From Strigamia acuminata (lineage: Eukaryota > Arthropoda > Chilopoda > Geophilomorpha > Linotaeniidae), in the NCBI GenBank assembly GCA_949358305.1, contig OX442315.1, positions 14,348,427 to 14,412,426 on the forward strand: 64,000 bases of DNA, in the 5' to 3' direction. Both the position numbers and the translations under genes were made by a program. This document shows, one piece after another, positions 39,965 through 50,600 of this stretch. Position 1 is the stretch's first letter; each line of letters begins with the position of its first letter. The notes beneath the pieces are model-generated. The model saw only the letters and a program-made list of their open reading frames with translations, ran no database searches and was not told the origin of the DNA.

Positions 39965-42900
39965 ATGGCAGATAATACCCGAGTAACAGATTCCGACTCC
40001 GACGCAAACAAGAGAGCCGGCAGTCGTAAAGGCGCCGACTATCACTTGCGATCTGGAGGTCCCTTACCCAAAGCCTCAGCGCACGAAGCGAGGCAAAAAC
40101 GGCGTAAGCCTAAACCCGATCGTAGAAGCGCATCCGAGGCATCGCACCCGTCTCGCACCGAGACGAGGCAGCGATTGGACGAGACAGAGCGGGGTGAAGA
40201 GCAATCTCACTCCAAACTGCCGCGTTCTAACCGTGACGGCGAGACGAGCGGAAACGAGGTTTTATCCCGTAACCAATCGCCTCGTCTAACGCACGACACC
40301 GAGGTGGGCAGTCCGAAAGCAGCGTCTCCGATACAAAAGACGGCCTCAAATACGACCGCTAATTCGGCACTAAACACGCCAATTACGCAAAGCCGCCCAG
40401 CTTCGGTCAGGTCCGAAGGACACAAGTCCAACTCATCCTCTGTCAAGCGTGTTTCGAGCCAGCCTTACAGCGTCTCGGGCACCTTGATTGATGCGATGCA
40501 ATTGGCACAGGCGGAAGGAGTGAGATACACCCTTCCGACGGGGAAAATTACCGTGTACGAAACGTTACAGATCGTACGTGCAGCTTTAAAAGCGCACAGT
40601 GTATCCCCACAAATCACCATTGTTGAAGGTGCACACGCTCAACAATTGGTTGATTCCGCTCAATTTGAAGCGGATGCAGAGAACGAGGCTCGTCAAGCCA
40701 TTCGCGAGAGACGGAGGAAGCTGGCGGAAAGAGAAGCGCAAGCTCTCGAGTACGGCAGAACCCAGCCCAATCCGACTACTCCCGAGGAGGTAGAAATAGT
40801 TGACCGAGCCCTGAGAGCACATCGATATGCTTTCCACTCGCAACAAGAAGCAGAGCGAGCATTTATGGCCAGATTGCGACGAGATGACCCGAAATCCGTC
40901 CGCAAACCAGAGGTCAGTTCATCCGAGCTGTCCGACGAGAGCCTAGAGGGAGACCCAAAGCGCACGCCGAAGGCCAAACCCAAACCCCAGCCGGAGAGAG
41001 CAACACCAGCTACTCCGCGCAAGAGAGATGCGTCGGCCAGAGAACAACAAACTCGGCCCCGCATGCAAGCTCTCGATTCAGCCACAAATAATGCGATAAC
41101 GCGATTAATCAACGCTAATAATGCTAGGCGAAATGAAGAGCAAGCTCTCACAAGCCAACAGCATGATAATCCACAAGGGACTGAGTGGCAACAACCAGTG
41201 CCCATCCTTAAAGACGACGAGTCGTCAAGGAGACAATCGCATGATCGCACCTCTTCGCGAGAAGAAGGCAAACGCGATGAAAGACCGAAATATTTTCACT
41301 ACGGAAATAGTGATTCGTCGTCAGATGGACTGGAGTCAAATGCACCCAGTCATCACGATTCGGAGAGAGGTTCCGGAGAAAGACGAAGGGAAAGAGAACG
41401 CGATGAACGCAGAGAAAGGGAACGTGACGACCGTCGTAGGGGCCGGAAAGAGTCAAACTCTTCACGGCGCAACCCGCCACGCCGCTCACCGTCTCCCGAC
41501 CCCAGCTCCGACCCCTCATCCAACGACGACAGACGAAAGGAAAAATCAAGTAATCGCCGGAAGAGATCCAACTCTCCGCGCGATAGAGAGAAACGACGTC
41601 GATCGGAAAATAGCGACCACCGACGGGAGGAGTTTCAGGACCTTCCCCGACAAAGCGCGTTTACCGATTCGACGGGTCGGCAGTATACGATGGGAGAGCT
41701 TGGAAGAGCCCTACTCGGCTCGTTAAAAGCCGAGGGAATTGATCTGAGCAAACGAAACGATCGTAATCGTAGCACTGGTGACCGCGTAAAGAAAAAATAC
41801 GCTGTCTCCCGACGTGACACCATGAGTGTTACCGGGAATATTAGGTGGCAATTTTATATTCAGAACCGTTTCGACGGGTCATGGAAAGCGGGAGATCGCT
41901 TCCTTGACGAAGTAATTCGAATTAAGACTGCCACCAAAGCCACCGTAGGAGACATGCTCACCCACGGTATTGTCGAGCTAATGACAGGCTCGGCACGTGA
42001 GTGGTACCAAGGATTGAAAGGCGTCAATTGGGACGACTTTTTAATGAGATTCGACCTACGCTACGGCGAGACACCCGAAGAGGTGAGCCGAAAGATGCGA
42101 GGTCTTCGCCAGATGCCTGGTGAAACCATAATGGATTACGACATTCGCGCCAGATTGTTGTTCGAAAAGGCCCCGATGGAATTTCATGCCACGGGATTCA
42201 ACCTTTTCTTTCTCGGCGGTTTGTCGGAGTACTCGCAACGGGTGCTACTTGAAGAAAGGGCACCGACAGGAGGCAGCTACGAGGAGATGAGCGCCTTCCT
42301 GTTCGAGAACACGATAGATATCGAGAAGAGATATTATTCCGCTTTACCAGAAGCGGAGAAAGCAGCAACCGCTAAACGTCTCAAGTTGAGTGCGGAAAGA
42401 TATGGGGCGACAGATAAAATTATGCGCCCTACTGAATATCTTAGCGGTATAATGGAGCTGGCAGAAGCTAGCGTTGGTTTACAAATAAAAAATAAACTGA
42501 CATCCACGCTGCCTTCCAACCCTTTGGCCGCCCCTAAAAAGGCACCGACAGCGTCAGCCATGCAAGCGACACTGGAGGAGGTCAAGGAGGGGGAGGAAGC
42601 CGGACAAGATGCCGGAAAATCAGACAAAAAAGAAGAAAAAGACGATTATTCGACGGACGAAGAAATACGAAGCTATCGCGATACCTTATCAACGGGTTGC
42701 GATGAGGAAGGACCGCTAGTACATCTCATCCATCGAGATAGAGCGGTAGAAGAATTTCGCGCCAGGTTAAAACCAAATGCCGGCCGAATTCCGAAGTATT
42801 TTCGAAAAAATTACACGCCACCGTCGAAAGCAGACCCTGAAAAGAAAAAATCGACTGAAGCCCCAAGAGACAAATCAAATATTCGTTGTTTCAAGTGTAA

Positions 42901-43048
42901 CCAACCGGGTCACTATTCCAATGAGTGCCCAAGAACAGCGAAAGAAGACGCTAAATTTGACGCAATAATGAAGCAGATGGCAGAGATTAAACTCGCCATG
43001 GCAAAAAACGAGTCAAAAAACGAGTCAGCGCAGGCGGCGAAGAAATAA
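39965..43048 (+). CDS. gag: R3 Gag with SR-like domain
   Basis: 1027 codons from ATG 39965; the open frame starts further up, but only with a GTG at 39938. Residues 1-150 are basic and Ser/Thr-rich. Residues about 470-560 are extremely rich in Arg, Glu and Ser (ERRREREDERRERERDD-like, RSPSPDPSSDPSS), like RE/RS domains of splicing factors. A capsid-like region follows (about 620-800: RFDGSWKAGDRFLDEVI, AREWYQGLKGVNWDDFL). One CCHC knuckle, CFKCNQPGHYSNEC, lies at about 974-987. The C-terminal KNESKNESAQAAKK overlaps the frameshift site. Homologous to R1 Gag but longer. Confidence 0.9.
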   Translation: MADNTRVTDSDSDANKRAGSRKGADYHLRSGGPLPKASAHEARQKRRKPKPDRRSASEASHPSRTETRQRLDETERGEEQSHSKLPRSNRDGETSGNEVLSRNQSPRLTHDTEVGSPKAASPIQKTASNTTANSALNTPITQSRPASVRSEGHKSNSSSVKRVSSQPYSVSGTLIDAMQLAQAEGVRYTLPTGKITVYETLQIVRAALKAHSVSPQITIVEGAHAQQLVDSAQFEADAENEARQAIRERRRKLAEREAQALEYGRTQPNPTTPEEVEIVDRALRAHRYAFHSQQEAERAFMARLRRDDPKSVRKPEVSSSELSDESLEGDPKRTPKAKPKPQPERATPATPRKRDASAREQQTRPRMQALDSATNNAITRLINANNARRNEEQALTSQQHDNPQGTEWQQPVPILKDDESSRRQSHDRTSSREEGKRDERPKYFHYGNSDSSSDGLESNAPSHHDSERGSGERRRERERDERRERERDDRRRGRKESNSSRRNPPRRSPSPDPSSDPSSNDDRRKEKSSNRRKRSNSPRDREKRRRSENSDHRREEFQDLPRQSAFTDSTGRQYTMGELGRALLGSLKAEGIDLSKRNDRNRSTGDRVKKKYAVSRRDTMSVTGNIRWQFYIQNRFDGSWKAGDRFLDEVIRIKTATKATVGDMLTHGIVELMTGSAREWYQGLKGVNWDDFLMRFDLRYGETPEEVSRKMRGLRQMPGETIMDYDIRARLLFEKAPMEFHATGFNLFFLGGLSEYSQRVLLEERAPTGGSYEEMSAFLFENTIDIEKRYYSALPEAEKAATAKRLKLSAERYGATDKIMRPTEYLSGIMELAEASVGLQIKNKLTSTLPSNPLAAPKKAPTASAMQATLEEVKEGEEAGQDAGKSDKKEEKDDYSTDEEIRSYRDTLSTGCDEEGPLVHLIHRDRAVEEFRARLKPNAGRIPKYFRKNYTPPSKADPEKKKSTEAPRDKSNIRCFKCNQPGHYSNECPRTAKEDAKFDAIMKQMAEIKLAMAKNESKNESAQAAKK

Positions 43049-43066
43049 CTTCTCGACCGTCTGCGC
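43003..43066 (+). promoter_or_regulatory. R3 gag-pol -1 frameshift signal with two slippery heptamers
   Basis: A-AAA-AAC occurs twice in the gag frame, at 43003-43009 and 43015-43021. Six bases after the second starts a 10-bp stem GCGCAGGCGG (43028-43037) pairing with CCGTCTGCGC (43057-43066), one G-U pair, and inside it a small GAAG/CTTC stem. The gag stop (43046-43048) is in the loop. The pol frame is open through the whole region. Confidence 0.87.
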
Positions 43067-43071
43067 CATTC

Positions 43072-46000
43072 ATGAAGAAGAAGGGGTTTAACAAAGGGTT
43101 CGATAAGCCGCCACCAGTCAAAGAAATGGGTAGTGACATAGCTAACGCCCAAATTCAAGACAGGGCCAACAACGCTTTGCAGGTAATTACCGCAAACGCT
43201 GAGGCTGAGGCGGAAGAACCGAACCTACTGCTTGAAGAATTACCTCAAGTAGTCGAAGACACAGAAGAATTTCGTGTTTTCATGTGCAACGTGGCGGTCG
43301 AATACACCAACCGCCTATGTATGTTGCCCATGACAATAGAACGTGAAAAAATTATGGGACTACTAGACTCGGGAGCAGATCGCTCGTTCGTTTCCGAAGA
43401 CATAGTAGCATCATTGGGTCTCACCGATAAGATAAAAGGCGTTAATAAAAATATACGTCTAAAAACCGCCAACGGAATGGCGCGTCCAAAAGGAGTTATA
43501 TTATTGACCATGGAGTGGCTCGGAGGAGTAGAACAGCACCCTTTCCTGGTCCTGCCCACATGCGACAGAATTTTTCTGTTGGGCTTAGACCTCATGGCGT
43601 CAATGGAAATACAACCCAATCCAATAACGAAATCTTGGAATTATATCAGAAATGATAAGGAAAGACCCGCAATTGTCGTGCCACCAGCTCTTGTAAAAGA
43701 AGCGGCCGACAAGACACAGTGGGAGAAAGGCCTAAAGAAATTCGTTCAAGATTACGATTTTAAAGCATTCGTAACAGAATTGCAACGGGACAATGTAGTG
43801 GAAACGCTTGTCGCCGACGCCGCTTTAGAATTAAACGAAGCGGCAGCCCTACGAAGGGTCCTACTTAAATATGAGGGGATCCTGTCGAAAAAACCGGGCC
43901 GAACGAATAGGGCTATTCACGAAATTAAATTGACGGATAATAAACCTATACGAGTTGCGTATAAGGGAATGAACCCGCAAAAACGTGAAATAGTGCAAAA
44001 AATGTGCCAAGAAATGCTAGACAGTGGCATTGTCTCCGAGGCCCAGGGAGAATACGCGACGCGAGTTGTGCTCGTGATGCGCCCGGGCTCGGACCCACGC
44101 CTATGCATTGATTACCGCCCATTAAACGCGGTGACAGAAATAGATCCCATACAGATGCCGTCTATCGAATCCATTTTGAGAGAGCTTAGCCCCTTTTCTT
44201 GGGTTACGACGATGGATCTGTCGAAGGGATACTGGCAAGTTGAGATGAGGCCAGAGGATAAGCTAAAAACAGCATTTTACTCGCCAATTGGACGGTTGAT
44301 GTTCAACGTCATGCCATTTGGTTTAGTGAATGCTCCCAGTACCTTTCAGAGACTAATCGAGAGCGTATTGGGCGATATATTGCACCAGTTTGTGTGGGCA
44401 TACCTAGATGACATAGTTATTGCCTCTAAAACATTTGAAGAGCACATTGAGCATATCGACCAAGTGCTCACCCGGCTGGCAAAAGCTGGGTTACACGTGC
44501 ATCCGGGCAAAAGCAAGTTCTGTCGAAAGGAGCTTGCCTTCCTGGGTTATCGCATTGGAGTCAATGGTTTAGCTATTGGCCCCGAAAAAATCGATGCGAT
44601 TAATCGTTTCCCACCACCCGAGGACGTTAAAGGTGTCCAACGGTTTATGGGAATGATAAACTTCTTCGGCAGGTTGCTACCGGGTCTAGCTGAAGTGGCA
44701 GCCCCAGTTACCGACCTCCTGAAGAATGAAAACGAATTTGTATGGTCAAATGAGTGCAACATCGCATTTAATGCAATAAAGAGGATGCTGACGGAAGTCG
44801 GCGTAATGCCTCTACCCGACTTAAACCGGCCGTTCATATTACACACGGACGCCAGCAGAGTTGGGTTAGGAGCGGCGTTGCTCCAAACACACGTGCGCGA
44901 TGGAGTCGAACAAGACCTGCCGTGCATGTTTATAAGTCGCAAACTCCAAGGCGCTGAAAAGAATTACAATGCCACCGAGTTGGAGTGTTTGGCCGTTGTG
45001 TGGGCCATAAGGAAATTCAGAGATTATCTCGAATATACCAAATTTGTGGTCCACACAGATCATCAAGCGTTACAATGGCTGATGAAATTAAAGGAACCAG
45101 CCGGTCGACTAGCCAGGTGGCAGTTAGAACTGATGGCATGCGACTTGACCATTCAATACAAGCCCGGCAAATATAACGTCGTGGCTGACGCTCTGTCACG
45201 GGCACCAGTGTCAGATCCAATCGACGCTGACGATGATGGCGAGGATGACTCCCGCATCATTTATTGCCCTACGAGTTGTCACCGTTGGGATTTAAGGAAG
45301 ATGAATGAAATTCCCACCGCGTCTCCGGCAGATGTAAAATTCTGTGGATTTTGGACGCGGTTATACCAACCAGCTGCTGACAATTACCCAAATGCAAGGA
45401 AGGAATTTAAGCTAGAGCGGAGAATAAATGACCCGCTTCTAAGCGCCTTCCACGCTCATGTCGGCGAGCAGATGCAAAGCAGTCCCCCGACAAGGGAGGA
45501 AATAATTGTGCAACAAAAATTAGACAAGAAATGTCAGGACAGAGCTAGATTCGTACTGACAGGAAAATATCCGCCCAATCTAACCAGAAGGCAGAAGCGT
45601 CGTTATGCACACGAATCCATAGATTACCTATTGGATGACGGCCTTTTAGTGAAACATCACCCAAATCACCAAGATGACTTGAGTGAATCGGACACCGCAG
45701 TAAAGGTAGTAATACCTGCTTCCTTAATCGGTCGCGTGCTGTGGTTGTTACACGGGCACCCGCTTGCGAGCCATGCGGGAGTAAGCAGAACACTCTATCG
45801 TGCTACACAGCTTTTTCACTGGACAGGGATGAAAAAAGATATTGCTCTTTTTGTCCACCAATGTCAGCGATGTCAAGCGTGCAAGCCGAGGAGTAAATCA
45901 CCATTCGAAACTATTTTCTTAGGGCCTTACGCGCCTTTTGATTGTTTAAGTGTCGATGTGATGGGCCCAAAACCCGTTACGGGAAATAAAAATGCGTACA

Positions 46001-47142
46001 TTATCGTTATAATGGACGTGGCAACTCGTTGGCCCGAGTTGTACGCCGTCGCTAGACCTTCAGCAGAGAAAATCGTTGAATGTATCTACGACGTGGCGTT
46101 ACGTTACGGATTTCCACGTAAAATTATATCCGATAACGGACCCCAATTTATCTCGAAAATTTGGGGTAAGTTTTGTGAGAAATTCGGGATTGTGGCGTCA
46201 CATACTTCGACCTACAATCCCAGAACAAATCCCGTTGAGCGACTCAACAGGGACATTAAATATGCACTAAGCATATTCACTGACATCCACAATAGGTGGG
46301 ATGAATACTTGAGGGAGATCGCGTTCAGCATACGAACAACAGTCTCGAGGACGAGAGATTTTTCTCCGGCCTACCTCAACTTCGCCCGAGAGCTACGAGT
46401 GCCTTGGGACCCACGAGTGGCAGAGTCGGTAAATGTGGTGGACCCAGAGAAACCACATGAGTATGTATATAAATTGGAGCAAACAATTTCAAACACATAC
46501 AAGCATATGATGGCGCACATTTTTAACATGCGCGACCGCATTTTACAAGATAAAAGCGGTGGAAAATTCGTGAATTTCGAGATCAATGATTTGGTGTGGA
46601 AAGATACACACACCCTCTCAAATGCAGCGAGAGGGATCACCGCCAGCTTGGCCGACAAGAGAGATGGACCGTATGTAATCATCGGCAAGCATGGCGGTAA
46701 CGCGTATAAATTACGCAAGCTCGAGGACAACACCGAGCAAAAGTCGATCCAGGTACGAGAGTTAACTCCGTACATTCCGGAATTCCCGCAAGAAATGTGG
46801 GCCAAGGGCCAAGTCAAGTCTAAAACTGACGGCCAAATCGTCGATACGTTCGCTGGCGAGTCGGAACAAGCACCGCCAAGTGACAACGAGGAGTATTTCG
46901 ACGCCCCTTCACCTCCGGTAAACGAGATAGTTGAATCCGTTCCGGATCCAATTTTGGTCGGGGGGGAAACAGGAGAAACTCCTGAAACAAACACAAAAAA
47001 CACGGATAAAAAAGAAAACAATAATGAGGAGGTACAGACACAAAAAACAACAAAAAATATCGTACCTGCCTCGATCCGTAACCTGCGACCAAAAAGAGAT
47101 AATCCGTTTATAAAAGGCGGAAAGGTCGTAGGAAAAAAGTAA
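43072..47142 (+). CDS. pol: R3 pol polyprotein (protease, RT, RNase H, integrase)
   Basis: 1356 codons from ATG 43072, but the frame is open from the frameshift site at 43015-43021, which is the likely entry. Protease LLDSGADRSF (about 99). RT with CIDYRPLN (345), MPFGLVNAPSTF and YLDD (444-447). RNase H with HTDASRVGLGA (592), TELECLA, TDHQAL, VADALSR. Integrase HPLASH...CQRCQAC (about 897-939), D in SVDVMGP (962), D in SDNGPQF (1021), E in PVERLNR (1056). Strongly similar to R1 pol along its whole length. No inactivating change seen. Confidence 0.95.
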   Translation: MKKKGFNKGFDKPPPVKEMGSDIANAQIQDRANNALQVITANAEAEAEEPNLLLEELPQVVEDTEEFRVFMCNVAVEYTNRLCMLPMTIEREKIMGLLDSGADRSFVSEDIVASLGLTDKIKGVNKNIRLKTANGMARPKGVILLTMEWLGGVEQHPFLVLPTCDRIFLLGLDLMASMEIQPNPITKSWNYIRNDKERPAIVVPPALVKEAADKTQWEKGLKKFVQDYDFKAFVTELQRDNVVETLVADAALELNEAAALRRVLLKYEGILSKKPGRTNRAIHEIKLTDNKPIRVAYKGMNPQKREIVQKMCQEMLDSGIVSEAQGEYATRVVLVMRPGSDPRLCIDYRPLNAVTEIDPIQMPSIESILRELSPFSWVTTMDLSKGYWQVEMRPEDKLKTAFYSPIGRLMFNVMPFGLVNAPSTFQRLIESVLGDILHQFVWAYLDDIVIASKTFEEHIEHIDQVLTRLAKAGLHVHPGKSKFCRKELAFLGYRIGVNGLAIGPEKIDAINRFPPPEDVKGVQRFMGMINFFGRLLPGLAEVAAPVTDLLKNENEFVWSNECNIAFNAIKRMLTEVGVMPLPDLNRPFILHTDASRVGLGAALLQTHVRDGVEQDLPCMFISRKLQGAEKNYNATELECLAVVWAIRKFRDYLEYTKFVVHTDHQALQWLMKLKEPAGRLARWQLELMACDLTIQYKPGKYNVVADALSRAPVSDPIDADDDGEDDSRIIYCPTSCHRWDLRKMNEIPTASPADVKFCGFWTRLYQPAADNYPNARKEFKLERRINDPLLSAFHAHVGEQMQSSPPTREEIIVQQKLDKKCQDRARFVLTGKYPPNLTRRQKRRYAHESIDYLLDDGLLVKHHPNHQDDLSESDTAVKVVIPASLIGRVLWLLHGHPLASHAGVSRTLYRATQLFHWTGMKKDIALFVHQCQRCQACKPRSKSPFETIFLGPYAPFDCLSVDVMGPKPVTGNKNAYIIVIMDVATRWPELYAVARPSAEKIVECIYDVALRYGFPRKIISDNGPQFISKIWGKFCEKFGIVASHTSTYNPRTNPVERLNRDIKYALSIFTDIHNRWDEYLREIAFSIRTTVSRTRDFSPAYLNFARELRVPWDPRVAESVNVVDPEKPHEYVYKLEQTISNTYKHMMAHIFNMRDRILQDKSGGKFVNFEINDLVWKDTHTLSNAARGITASLADKRDGPYVIIGKHGGNAYKLRKLEDNTEQKSIQVRELTPYIPEFPQEMWAKGQVKSKTDGQIVDTFAGESEQAPPSDNEEYFDAPSPPVNEIVESVPDPILVGGETGETPETNTKNTDKKENNNEEVQTQKTTKNIVPASIRNLRPKRDNPFIKGGKVVGKK

Positions 47143-47283
47143 AATAAATTACGAGTCGATGGCGGCACTAAAAATAAATGTAATCGACCGATAGTGCAAG
47201 CCATCACGTCGCAGAAAATTTCGCTAAGTCCAACAAAGCGGATATCGGTCGAATTCGCGTCACGAGATGGCGTGGAAACGCGG

Positions 47284-47451
47284 GACCCGTAGCAAAATTA
47301 TCGGCACGGGTCGGATACCGCGTGCAAAAGACCCCGTAGCAGCAATCGCGCACGGGAGTGAGAACAAAGGAGACCCGTAGCGTAACATGCGCACGGGTAG
47401 GTGCGCACTAGTCTCAAACACCCGGGTTCTGGAGTATATTACCCAGAATCC
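47284..47451 (+). other. Array of RNA hairpins in R3 spacer
   Basis: Three related hairpins built on ACCCGT...ACGGGT: 47284-47312 (7-bp stem), 47333-47356 (5-bp stem) and 47373-47398 (6-bp stem), then a fourth with GGGTTCTGG pairing CCAGAATCC (about 47424-47451). They lie between pol and the first ORF3 exon. The rest of 47143-47609 shows no ORF. Confidence 0.6.
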
Positions 47452-47609
47452 ATCGCGATTACCTCGTGTTCACACGGACTTCCGCTTTTCACAGCTGATC
47501 GCTGCATTCGTGCGTGATCCTCGTTTTTAACGTTTTTATCGAGTTTTTTGAGATAGTTTTATCATCCTTTTTTCAATCGTGATTGAGCTTTTTGTGCGCG
47601 CTCCTCGCC

Positions 47610-50600
47610 ATGGACGAGGAAGAGAACGACGTGCTTGCCATAGAGCACGAGGACGAGGAAAACTGGGACCGCGATGTAAACCAAGTCCATCCCGATCAGG
47701 TAGAAGTCGGCATCGGCACATGAGAACTAGTTCCGTGCTGCTGAAGAAGAAATTTTGTTGACTAATACCTGACATGAGTGCTTTGCACTCACAATAGCAT
47801 ATAATTAATTATTAACCGCGATCGCTCACACGATCGTATTTTTTCCTTGTTAATTTGTTTTCGAGGTGCGAGCACAGACTTCACGTCGCCTCGCGTCTCG
47901 AAAATTCCTCATGACTTGAGTCACGAGCGAGACAATGGGCTCGAGCCATAAATAATTTTATGACAAGGGGAGAATATTCTGTAAAAGAATATTTTTCTCC
48001 ACAAGTAATTTGACGCATCGAATTGATGCAACTTAACATTCGTACGATGAATTTTTCGGTGTGTTGGATAAATTTAATTTGACTTTAACTTTTTTAAAGA
48101 TTAGACAAAGTCCGACTTCGGAATAATTCTTTATTAGATTTATTTATTTAATAAAATTTCGACAAGCACATTTATTGTGCAACTTTAGTAATAATTTACA
48201 CCCGACGAATTCTTTTTACGAATGACTGATAATTATTAATTTAATTATTGGTAATGTTCTAATTAACGTTAGAATTAATTTAAAGTAAAAATCTGATGAT
48301 AAAAATCCGGATTAAAGGCTCGATTCCGTCTCGCTGTGCGTTTTGGACATGAGACAGATTTTTCACGTGATGACTTCTCTTTTTCTATCCGACGAGGGAC
48401 AATTCGTCCTACGTTTGCACCGATAGACAGGAATCGGTCTCGACGGACGGCTGCACGTATTGGCAACGTCCCTCGAAACCAACCATTTATCTACGTATTT
48501 AAATATTAACTTTTTATTAATTGTTTATTTCTCCATCCTTCCAGATGGCACTACGTAAAACATGGGGACCATTAGACCCCGCTTGCATCGCTCGTGGCGG
48601 GATATTTCGAGGCGCGCTGCCCGAATTTTACCGGCGATGTTTCGGCGAAGACGCCGACCCTTGGCGCCTGCGAATACTACATTCCCGATGCATCGCCCGA
48701 CGTTGGGTACGAGACTGCACGCTCCTGGATACGTTCCCGGAGGGAATGCGCGAAGGCATCGCCACAGAGTTAGCTCGTGACGATGACCCGAAATCGCCGA
48801 TTTTCCACCCCGGATTGTCAAGTCAGTACACTGGCAACCCGGCGGAGGAACACGTGCTGCATGCGTGGCGAGCAGCCGAGACAGAAGAGGCCCGTGAGGC
48901 CATCTACCAGCATTATAGACAACAGCTGGTGGATACCGCTACGGCAGTGGCCGAGCGCATCCTCCAAAACGAGGGGATGACCGCGGATGATATTCATCTG
49001 TGGTTTGAGAGGCTGCGATTGGGAGAGAGTACGCCCCAGTGGAGACCTCGGATGGGAATTTTGACGTCCCAAGCCGAGATGTGGCAGCTCCACCACCTGG
49101 GGATTTTGGGGCCCAAGAGCAGCTACCCGCGGAAGCGCAAGCGCTCCAAAGGCGCCGGGGACAGCCAGTCGCGTTCCCCAGCGACAACCAAGAAGCAGCG
49201 TGTCGCTCAAAACACGACTGAAGGCAACGAAGCTGGGCCATCCACTAGTACGGTGCGTGACCCTTCGCAGTATTCCCGACCGCGAATTTTCATAAACCGT
49301 CAGATTAAAGACGGTAAGGAGTGCAAGGAGGTTTGGATGTCTGGTGACGAAGAGCGAGTCTCTCGTCCCAGCACTTCTAGACGTCCGCTGACTCATCGCG
49401 AGCAGCGAAAAAAAGATCGCAAAGAGCGATACTTCGCGAGGTGCGAAGCTCGGGGCCGTCCCATCCCCGAACCCGCCTACGCCTCCAAGAGAGCGGGTCG
49501 ACGAGGTGGTAGCCAGTCAGGTGAGCGAAGCGTCCCAGCGGCAGATACGCGGGACCTTCGCGAGATTCTGACTCAGATGAAGCGGACGAAACTGACACGT
49601 TTCGATCCCGCGATGAAACACGCCAGGAAGATGGGTGTTGTCACCGACGGGAAGGTGACCCCACACGAGGTGGCAAGGTGGCTCGCAGACTACATTAATT
49701 CGCGACCACGACCCGATGGCATGCCAACCGCCATCGTGCAGCCTTCAGGCTCCGGACAACATCTCCCGGCGCTCCAAGTCGCAATGACTGGAGTGCAGAC
49801 GACGGAGACGCCACCACCGCCGACGCAGCCAACACCACCGCTGCCGACGCCGACGCTGCCGACCAAGACGCAGCCGCCTCCGAACCTGCCGCCGCCGTCG
49901 TTGTTGAATTCGAGCGATCCGCCGGATTTACCCACCGACCGCTCAGTCCCTCCCCCCGTTGGACAGAGCATTGCGCAGGAATGTCGAGCCAATTTGACCG
50001 GCATTTACAGGCCGAGCCAACCCCGATCCGGTTCCTCGGCCCTGTTTTTCGAGAGGCGAGACGAAGAAGCGCGACTCGCGAGAGAAGCCGCCAATCCGAC
50101 TATCTCCGAGCTCTCAGCGTTTCGCTTCGTGATGGAAGACCCAAGAGTCTCCGCGCCCGCCTTGCGAGGTGTGGATCAGGCCCAGCGATATTTCATCGAA
50201 TGGGCAACGGCGATGATGAGTAAGCTCTCGTGTGCCTTCACTGCGGATTCGGAGCGATCGAATCCAGTGAATCGTCGCAGCCTACAGCTATCATTGACCA
50301 AGGTCATGATGCAGCTGCTAACCCCAGCACTCTTCGGAGAAGGGCGTCAGGCGATGGCCGCATGGTCTGTCGTGGACAGAGAGGGTGTACAGGTTCCCCG
50401 TGCACTCCTCGCAGAGTGGAGCTCCATTCTGCCCGACCCTGTGTTGACTCGGTACGAGCTAACCAGGGATGTGGTAAACCCCGAATTTGAGGGGTACAAG
50501 TTGCGAAGCACGGCGTTTCGTTATACCTCCGCCACCTGGACAGCGGCGCCTACCCAACAACTGCGCGCCTTGACCATCCAGACGGAAGAATCGGCAGAGG

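Noticed and set aside
48521-48544. Start of R3 ORF3 at TTG 48521
   Set aside because: A non-ATG start lying in the pyrimidine tract of a splice acceptor; ATG 48545 or entry from the acidic exon is far more likely.
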